From Bacteroidota bacterium (GTDB taxonomy: Bacteria > Bacteroidota > Bacteroidia > Flavobacteriales > Flavobacteriaceae), in contig JADWMI010000061.1 in NCBI GenBank assembly GCA_015767395.1, positions 1 through 10,990 of the forward strand: a stretch of DNA of 10,990 bases, written 5' to 3'. This document shows, one piece after another, positions 5,718-10,990 of this stretch. Position numbers and translations under genes: made by a program. The notes beneath the pieces were generated by a model that saw only the letters and a program-made list of their open reading frames with translations, was not told the origin of the DNA and did not search any database. Numbering within the stretch: position 1 is the first letter of the stretch; each line of letters begins with the position of its first letter.

Positions 5718-7531
5718 TGTCCGATATTATTCAGTTACTTCCTGATCACGTTGCGAATCAAATTGCGGCAGGTGAAGTCGTTCAGCGGCCTGCATCTGTG
5801 GTAAAAGAACTCCTTGAAAACGCGATAGATTCTCAAGCGACTTCCATTAAACTAATTATTAAAGACGCTGGTAAAGCCCTTGTTCAAGTAATTGACAATG
5901 GCATTGGAATGAGTACAACTGATGCTAGACTTAGTTTTGAGCGTCATGCGACTTCAAAAATTAAAAAAGCTGAAGATTTATTTAATTTAAATACAAAAGG
6001 TTTTAGAGGTGAAGCTTTGGCGTCTATTGCTGCCATTGCACATGTAGAACTAAAAACAAAACAAGAAAACCAAGAAATAGGTACTCATATAAAAATTGAA
6101 GGTAGCACTATTACCCTTCAAGAAAACATTGCAACATCAAAAGGAACTTCAGTTGCTACTAAAAATTTATTTTACAACATTCCTGCAAGAAGGAACTTTT
6201 TAAAATCCAATAGTATTGAAACCCGTCACATAGTCGATGAATTTCAACGTGTAGCGCTTGCCCACCCTGCTATTTCGTTCTCATTTTATCACAATGAAAA
6301 TGAAATATACAATTTAATGGCTGGTAATTTACGCCAACGTATTGTTGCTATATTCGGTAAAAAAACCAATGAAAAGCTGGTGCCAATAAGTGAAGAAACA
6401 GAAGTCGTTACTATAAATGGTTTTGTAGCAAAGCCCGAATTTGCTAAGAAACAAAGAGGCGAGCAATTCTTTTTTGTAAATAATCGGTTTATTAAAAACG
6501 CTTATTTAAATCACGCGGTAACAAGTGCTTTTGAAAGCTTACTTTCAGGAGGGTATTACCCAACGTATTTTTTATTTTTAACAGTACCAACTAAAAGTAT
6601 AGATATCAATATTCATCCAACAAAAACCGAAATTAAGTTTGATGATGAGAAAACCTTGTATGCTATTTTACGCTCAACAATAAAACACAGCCTTGGACAA
6701 TACAATGTATCCCCTGTGTTAGATTTTGAACGAAGTGCTTCGTTTGACATGCCTTACAATTTTAAAAACAAAAGCACATCAACTCCTAAAGTTACGGTAA
6801 ATCGTGATTTTAATCCATTTAAAACTGAAGATCAAAAATCTATAAACTCCCCTTTTAAAAAAGAGCCCGTTCAGCAATGGGAAAGTTTATATACAGGCAT
6901 TGATGTTTCAAATATTGAAGTTGAATCTGAAACTATTAACACCTCCTTATTTTCAGAAGAAAAATCAAATAGTAAAACCTATCAAGTTCATAATAAATAC
7001 ATCATAAGTAGTATTAAGTCTGGAATTGTTTACATCAATCAGAATTTAGCACACCAGCGTATTTTATATGAAGAATTTTTAGAGAATATTACCGTTAAAG
7101 AAGCAATGAGTCAACAATTATTGTTTCCTTTAGAAATTAGTTTCAATAAATCGGATATTCTTTTAATAAAAGAAATTAAAGAAGACTTAGAAAATATTGG
7201 TTTTTTGTTTGATTCAATTTTAGAAGATACCATTGTAATAAAAGGGATTCCGGTTACCATTATTGAAAGTCAGATTACCATTATTATTGAACAATTATTA
7301 GAAGACATTAAAAATGACGTTCCAGATGCTAGTTTTAGCCAACTCGATGTAATGTCAAAAAGTTTGGCTAAAAGTTTGGCTATTAAAACTGGCACCAAAA
7401 TAAATTTAAAAGAACAAGAAGAATTGGTAAATAAATTGTTTAATTGCAAACAACCGGATATATCACCGTTTGGAAAAACAACATTTATAACCATTAATAT
7501 TGATGAAATTGATAAAAGGTTTAACAATTAA
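5717..7531 (+). CDS. mutL: DNA mismatch repair protein MutL
   Basis: A 604-aa protein of normal bacterial MutL length; MutL links MutS mismatch recognition to strand incision and helicase loading. The N-terminal GHKL ATPase is intact: ELLENAID (31-38), DNGIGM (60-65), RHATSK (76-81), GFRGEAL (95-101), followed by the transducer domain with FVNNRFIK (253-260) and DINIHPTKTEIKF (296-308). A variable linker spans about 335-420. The C-terminal dimerisation domain begins near QVHNKYIISSIKSG (423-436). In it, the endonuclease motif DQHA(x)2E(x)4E appears as NQNLAHQRILYE (441-452), losing Asp, His and the first Glu, and the zinc-site CPHGRP appears as SPFGKT (583-588). Nicking activity by the usual metal site is therefore doubtful. 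It is coupled to the 96-aa gene by a TAATG overlap, and a rhomboid gene follows after 20 nt. Confidence 0.97.
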   Translation: MSDIIQLLPDHVANQIAAGEVVQRPASVVKELLENAIDSQATSIKLIIKDAGKALVQVIDNGIGMSTTDARLSFERHATSKIKKAEDLFNLNTKGFRGEALASIAAIAHVELKTKQENQEIGTHIKIEGSTITLQENIATSKGTSVATKNLFYNIPARRNFLKSNSIETRHIVDEFQRVALAHPAISFSFYHNENEIYNLMAGNLRQRIVAIFGKKTNEKLVPISEETEVVTINGFVAKPEFAKKQRGEQFFFVNNRFIKNAYLNHAVTSAFESLLSGGYYPTYFLFLTVPTKSIDINIHPTKTEIKFDDEKTLYAILRSTIKHSLGQYNVSPVLDFERSASFDMPYNFKNKSTSTPKVTVNRDFNPFKTEDQKSINSPFKKEPVQQWESLYTGIDVSNIEVESETINTSLFSEEKSNSKTYQVHNKYIISSIKSGIVYINQNLAHQRILYEEFLENITVKEAMSQQLLFPLEISFNKSDILLIKEIKEDLENIGFLFDSILEDTIVIKGIPVTIIESQITIIIEQLLEDIKNDVPDASFSQLDVMSKSLAKSLAIKTGTKINLKEQEELVNKLFNCKQPDISPFGKTTFITINIDEIDKRFNN

Positions 7532-7551
7532 CATTGTTAACAACTAAAATT

Positions 7552-8286
7552 ATGGGAAGACTCACAGAGGCTGTAAAGCATTTAATAATTATAAACGCAA
7601 TATTTTTTATTGTCCCTCAATTAATACCAAATTTAGGGTTACAAAATATGTTCGCTTTGTATTTTCCTGAAAATCCGAATTTTGGATTTTGGCAATTTTT
7701 AACCCATATGTTTATGCACGGTGGCTTTAGTCATATATTGTTTAATATGTATGGCTTATGGGCTTTTGGAACACCTTTAGAACAAATATGGGGTAGAAAT
7801 AAATTTTTATTTTTCTATTTCTCGGCTGGATTAGGTGCAGGCACAATATACACATTGGTAAATTATTTTCAGTTCAACTCCGTTTATGATCAACTAATAA
7901 ATATTGGATTATCAGCTAGTGACATTCAACAAATTTTAGAAACAGGAAGCTATAATTCCCAAATATTAAGTGTTATTTCTGAAACAGATTTATCTGAATT
8001 TTTCGCAACTTACCATACGCCTGCTGTTGGAGCATCTGGTGCTATTTATGGCGTTTTGGTTGCTTTTGGAATGATGTTCCCTAACGCAAAATTAGCCTTG
8101 ATATTTTTTCCAGTACCCATTGCAGCAAAATATTTTATACCTGCCATAATTTTGGGTGATTTATTTTTTGGAATGACAAGTTATTCTATTGGAAACGTCG
8201 CGCATTTTGCGCATATTGGAGGGGCTCTAATTGGATTTATAATTGCTTGGTATTGGAAACAAAAACAATTTAAACGCTGGGATTAA
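7552..8286 (+). CDS. Rhomboid-family intramembrane serine protease (first of two)
   Basis: A 244-aa polytopic membrane protein beginning MGRLTEAVKHL. Rhomboids cleave transmembrane segments of substrate proteins within the inner membrane. The catalytic parts are complete: HGGFSHILFN (56-65) with the oxyanion-side His61 and Asn65 in TM2, GASGAIYG (160-167) with nucleophile Ser162 in TM4, and AHFAHIGG (217-224) with His221 in TM6. Six membrane helices are likely. Between TM3 and TM4 there is a long polar segment (about 105-157) with several acidic and Gln/Asn residues. The ATG at 7552 is preferred to an in-frame TTG at 7534 because the MGR start matches the family and leaves a 20-nt spacer after mutL. 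The next rhomboid starts 1 nt after its stop. Confidence 0.92.
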   Translation: MGRLTEAVKHLIIINAIFFIVPQLIPNLGLQNMFALYFPENPNFGFWQFLTHMFMHGGFSHILFNMYGLWAFGTPLEQIWGRNKFLFFYFSAGLGAGTIYTLVNYFQFNSVYDQLINIGLSASDIQQILETGSYNSQILSVISETDLSEFFATYHTPAVGASGAIYGVLVAFGMMFPNAKLALIFFPVPIAAKYFIPAIILGDLFFGMTSYSIGNVAHFAHIGGALIGFIIAWYWKQKQFKRWD

Positions 8287-8287
8287 T

Positions 8288-9121
8288 TTGAACATACTAA
8301 ACGACATAAAGCATGCTTACCGTAAAGCTAACGTAGTTGAAAAAATAATTTACATCAATGTATTTTTATTTTTAATAACGGTATTATTCAGTGATTTTGT
8401 CATTGAATGGTTGGCCTTGCCTTCTAATTTTTCAGCGTTTTTAAGCAAACCTTGGACCTTAATTAGCTATGCTTTTATTCACCAACGACTTTTTCATGTG
8501 CTCTCTAATTTACTGGTTCTGTACTATATTGGTAATTTGTTTTTAGATTTTTTTACCAAAAAACAATTTATCAATGCTTATTTTTTAGGTGGTATTTTTG
8601 GAGGTATCTTATTTTTAGGCTACTATTATATAACGAATACTTCAGGAGGTCCTTTAGTTGGCGCTTCTGCTGCTGTTACGGGTATTTTTGTGGCCATTGC
8701 AACTAAAATACCAAGATATGCCTTACAATTACGTTTTATTGGTAGTGTTGAATTATGGGTATTAGCTGCCATATGGGTTGTAATGAGTATTTTACAATTG
8801 GCTACCCCAGATAAAGGTGGTGCAGTTGCACATTTAGGCGGTGCTATTTTTGGGTTTATATACGCAAACCAACTTGATAAGGGAAACGACATTGGTAAAT
8901 GGTTTGAAGCACTCATAAACTACTTTACAAACCTTTTTAAATCTAAAAATAAATCGAATTTAAAAACAGTTTATAAATCAAAAAAGAAATCAAATACTGA
9001 TATTGTCCAAAAATCTAAACAACGTAAAATTGATGATATTTTAGATAAAATCAGCAAATCGGGTTACGAAAGTTTAACCAAAGAAGAGAAAGATTTTTTA
9101 TTTAGAGCAGGGAAAAAATAA
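8288..9121 (+). CDS. Rhomboid-family intramembrane serine protease with C-terminal extension (second of two)
   Basis: A 277-aa membrane protein with six predicted helices between about 18 and 195. The rhomboid active site is present: HQRLFHVLSN (65-74) with His70 and Asn74, GASAAV (125-130) with nucleophile Ser127, and VAHLGG (180-185) with His182. GASA in place of GASG is, as I recall, common in Bacteroidota members. After the last helix comes a lysine-rich linker (about 216-246) and a short helical module KIDDILDKISKSGYESLTKEEKDFLFR in residues 247-273, which looks like the small C-terminal domain conserved in this subgroup. The start is probably TTG at 8288: it lies 1 nt after the previous stop, gives the expected NILNDIKHAYRKAN beginning, and has GGGA at 8279-8282 as a weak ribosome site; no ATG or GTG is available nearby in frame. 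Its stop overlaps the next start (TAATG). Confidence 0.88.
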   Translation: MNILNDIKHAYRKANVVEKIIYINVFLFLITVLFSDFVIEWLALPSNFSAFLSKPWTLISYAFIHQRLFHVLSNLLVLYYIGNLFLDFFTKKQFINAYFLGGIFGGILFLGYYYITNTSGGPLVGASAAVTGIFVAIATKIPRYALQLRFIGSVELWVLAAIWVVMSILQLATPDKGGAVAHLGGAIFGFIYANQLDKGNDIGKWFEALINYFTNLFKSKNKSNLKTVYKSKKKSNTDIVQKSKQRKIDDILDKISKSGYESLTKEEKDFLFRAGKK

Positions 9122-10134
9122 TGTTTAAAAAATTATCACTTTTTGATAAATTCCTTTTCATTGTCAACTTATTATTGGCTTTCATATTACTTTTCTCCTA
9201 TTCCAGCTATTATATTTCACCAAACACCCTTGCAGTCATTTCAGTTTTAAGTCTGTTAATACCTGTTTTTATTTTGTTAAATGGGTTGTTTTTAATTTAT
9301 TGGATTGTAAAATTCAAGAAAGCTTTTTTACTTTCATTTATCGTTCTAGTTATTGGTTTTCAATATGTTTTAGCCCTTTATGGTTTTACAGAAAAAAAAA
9401 TATTGCTTAATTCTGATCTAAAAATAATGAGCTATAATGTGCGAATGTTTAATTTGTACAAATGGATTGATGAAGAAGGGGTTGACAAAAAAATATATGA
9501 TTTTATAAAAGCAAAAGATCCAGCTATTTTATGTCTTCAAGAGTTTCATACTTCAAAAAAAGGAGCTTTTAAATTCCCCTATAAATATGAAAAAATTACG
9601 AATGCCACTAATCATTCGGGACAAGTAATTTATTCAAAATTTAAAATTATAAACTCCGGATCATTAAATTTTTCAAACAGCACAAACAACGCTATTTTTA
9701 TAGATATCCTAAAAAATAAAGATACTCTTAGAGTTTATAATATCCATTTAGAATCTTTACGTATCAACCCTAAGGAAGAAGAATTGACACAAGAGAATTC
9801 TGAAAAACTAAAAATCAGATTGGAAAAAGCTTTTAAAATCCAAGCCAATCAAGTTGCATTGATACTTCACCACCAAGAAAGTAATAGGCACAAATCAATT
9901 ATATGTGGCGATTTTAATAACACCGCTTTTTCTTGGGCATATAAACAATTGAAAAAAAATAAAAATGATGCCTTCGAAATGGCTGGACAAGGATTTGGAA
10001 ACACATTCGATTTCCCCTTTCCTTTTAGGATTGATTTTATATTAACCGATGAAGAAATTGAAGTTAATAATTTTAAAACCTACAAAGTAAAATATTCAGA
10101 CCACTACCCTATTATGGCTAGGCTGAATTTTTAA
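9121..10134 (+). CDS. Membrane-tethered endonuclease/exonuclease/phosphatase (EEP) family protein
   Basis: A 337-aa protein with three N-terminal membrane helices (about 11-29, 36-61, 68-88) and a C-terminal EEP domain. The EEP active-site set is visible: MSYNVR (103-108) with Asn106, LQEFH (139-143) with metal-binding Glu141, YNIHLES (206-212) with His209, CGDFNN (262-267) with Asp264 and Asn266, and the final YSDHYP (325-330) with Asp327/His328. The fold includes DNases, inositol phosphatases and sphingomyelinases, so the substrate is open. Basic residues before helix 1 and between helices 2 and 3 suggest an N-in topology with the EEP domain outside the cytoplasm; this is inference. Its ATG overlaps the stop of the second rhomboid by 1 nt, so it is probably translated from the same transcript. 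No terminator is evident after it. Confidence 0.87.
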   Translation: MFKKLSLFDKFLFIVNLLLAFILLFSYSSYYISPNTLAVISVLSLLIPVFILLNGLFLIYWIVKFKKAFLLSFIVLVIGFQYVLALYGFTEKKILLNSDLKIMSYNVRMFNLYKWIDEEGVDKKIYDFIKAKDPAILCLQEFHTSKKGAFKFPYKYEKITNATNHSGQVIYSKFKIINSGSLNFSNSTNNAIFIDILKNKDTLRVYNIHLESLRINPKEEELTQENSEKLKIRLEKAFKIQANQVALILHHQESNRHKSIICGDFNNTAFSWAYKQLKKNKNDAFEMAGQGFGNTFDFPFPFRIDFILTDEEIEVNNFKTYKVKYSDHYPIMARLNF

Positions 10135-10181
10135 TTCGATATGATATTAGTCATCAAAAAAAACCGCTAATTAACTAACTT

Positions 10182-10189
10182 TACTTTTC
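10182..10189 (+). promoter_or_regulatory. Possible -7 element for the DPP-IV gene
   Basis: TACTTTTC differs from TAnnTTTG in the last base and ends 19 nt before the ATG at 10209, similar to the spacing of the other promoters here. No -33 TTG is visible. The remaining bases of the 74-nt spacer 10135-10208 show no convincing hairpin or other site. Confidence 0.3.
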
Positions 10190-10208
10190 AATAAAAAATA
10201 ATTTTTCC

Positions 10209-10990
10209 ATGAAAAAAATACTCACCTATTTATTTATCTGCACATTCTTTTTTGGCTTTTCACAACAAAAAGAATTAAGTATTGAAGACGCTGTATTGGG
10301 CTACTATAAAGGTTTATATCCTACTTCATTAAATAATTTACATTGGGTTAAAAACACCAATTCATATGTTTTTCAAAAAGAAAATGAACTTATTTTTACG
10401 GATGCAAAAAACAATAAAGTAATTTCAACCATTCCTTTTTCCAAACTTCAAGCTGCTTATTCAACATTGAAAAAAATTCCTCAAATCATGGAAATTTCAA
10501 ATGAAGAAATGGTTTTTAGCGTGGGCAATCAAATTGAGACTTACAATTACAAAACCAATGAAAAAATTAAATTGGTTTCTTTTGATGAAAATGCGAAGAA
10601 TAACGAATATAATAGCAATGCGAAAGCAATGGCTTATACATTAGATAATAACCTATACATTGGCACTTCAACAAATCCAAGAATTGCAATCACTAAGAAT
10701 ACCAATAAAAATATAGTTTCCGGACAAGCAATCCACAGAAGTGAATTTGGTATTGTAAAAGGTACTTTTTGGAGCCCTGAAGGAAAGTATTTGGCGTTTT
10801 ATCAAAAAGATGAAAGCAATGTAGCAGATTATCCTTTGGTAGATATCAACACCTACCCTGCTATGCTAAAAAACATTAAATACCCAATGGCCGGGCAAGG
10901 AAGTGAAAAAGCGAAGATTGGAGTTTACAACTTAAAAAAGAACGAAACCATTTATTTAAACATTGATACTTCTGACGAACATTATTTAAC
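10209..10990 (+). CDS. Dipeptidyl peptidase IV-type serine peptidase (S9B), 5' part only
   Basis: An open frame from the ATG at 10209 runs off the window after 260 codons. It starts with a signal peptide (MKKILTYLFICTFFFGFSQ, cleavage likely near residue 19-20). The mature part matches the N-terminal beta-propeller of DPP-IV enzymes, most clearly at SEFGIVKGTFWSPEGKYLAF (178-197), then DESNVADYPLVD (200-211) and IKYPMAG (220-226), the stretch that in the family includes the conserved FWSP and YPMAG elements. The catalytic Ser-Asp-His domain would lie beyond the window, as family members are about 700-750 aa. Such enzymes remove Xaa-Pro (or Xaa-Ala) dipeptides from peptides outside the cytoplasm. 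It probably has its own promoter. Confidence 0.9.
   Translation, partial: MKKILTYLFICTFFFGFSQQKELSIEDAVLGYYKGLYPTSLNNLHWVKNTNSYVFQKENELIFTDAKNNKVISTIPFSKLQAAYSTLKKIPQIMEISNEEMVFSVGNQIETYNYKTNEKIKLVSFDENAKNNEYNSNAKAMAYTLDNNLYIGTSTNPRIAITKNTNKNIVSGQAIHRSEFGIVKGTFWSPEGKYLAFYQKDESNVADYPLVDINTYPAMLKNIKYPMAGQGSEKAKIGVYNLKKNETIYLNIDTSDEHYL

Noticed and set aside
7358..7381. Tandem 12-bp direct repeat (AAAAGTTTGGCT twice) in mutL
   Set aside because: It is in frame and encodes KSLAKSLA, which fits the alanine-rich helix expected at this place in MutL; probably a coincidence of codon use.
7534..7551. In-frame TTG start for the first rhomboid
   Set aside because: The ATG at 7552 yields the family-like MGRLTE beginning; the TTG would add six residues with no support.
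8199..8214. GCGCAT direct repeat and small palindromes in the first rhomboid
   Set aside because: Encodes the required AHFAH active-site region; the repeat follows from the amino acid pattern.
8626..8916. Antisense open frames within mutL, ribH, recF and the rhomboids (for example this one, opposite the second rhomboid)
   Set aside because: They lie opposite strongly supported genes, have no recognisable domain and no promoter of their own, and have the composition of mirrored codons.
1..10990. Mobile elements, CRISPR arrays, defence islands, tRNA or rRNA genes
   Set aside because: No transposase, integrase, terminal repeats, repeat-spacer pattern or RNA-gene-like sequence was seen; composition is uniform and the gene content is housekeeping.

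Overview
The window is a stretch of ordinary chromosome from a member of the Bacteroidota, most likely a marine or environmental Flavobacteriaceae species. The evidence is low G+C content, lysine- and asparagine-rich proteins, several copies of the Bacteroidota -7 promoter element TAnnTTTG, weak or absent Shine-Dalgarno sites, and family-typical genes: a DHH/DHHA1 NrnA-like phosphoesterase, a minimal DUF721 protein beside recF, two consecutive rhomboids, and a DPP-IV peptidase. Coding density is high. No tRNA, rRNA, CRISPR array, insertion sequence, phage gene or long gene-free stretch was seen.

Layout. A 3'-truncated nrnA-like gene runs leftward off the left edge (2-970). Across an 81-bp divergent promoter region, a PhoD-like phosphatase lipoprotein (1052-2068) runs rightward, followed by ndk (2120-2548). 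ndk converges on the leftward pair recF-DUF721 (3987-2612, joined by a TAATG stop/start overlap), and the two sides share a bidirectional hairpin terminator (2579-2613). Rightward from the recF promoter region come a membrane-anchored TPR protein (4100-4864) and ribH (4871-5350). A well-formed promoter (TTG, 20 bp, TATTTTTG) then starts a tight gene string: a 96-aa tail-anchored protein of unknown function, mutL, two rhomboid proteases and a membrane-tethered EEP-family protein (5427-10134). Neighbours in it overlap by 1 nt or sit 1-20 nt apart. A 5' fragment of a secreted DPP-IV-type peptidase (10209-10990) runs off the right edge.

How the genes fit together. Most are housekeeping: RNA/nucleotide turnover (nrnA, ndk), replication and repair (DUF721/DciA-like, recF, mutL), riboflavin synthesis (ribH), and envelope functions (TPR protein, rhomboids, EEP protein, PhoD-like lipoprotein, DPP-IV). 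There is no obvious defence or mobile system. The points most worth a second look are a 48-nt near-perfect hairpin inside the start of the ribH coding sequence, a MutL whose endonuclease and zinc motifs are degenerate, a near-leaderless nrnA start, the uncharacterised tail-anchored 96-aa protein, and a second rhomboid that appears to start at TTG and carries a conserved-looking C-terminal extension.
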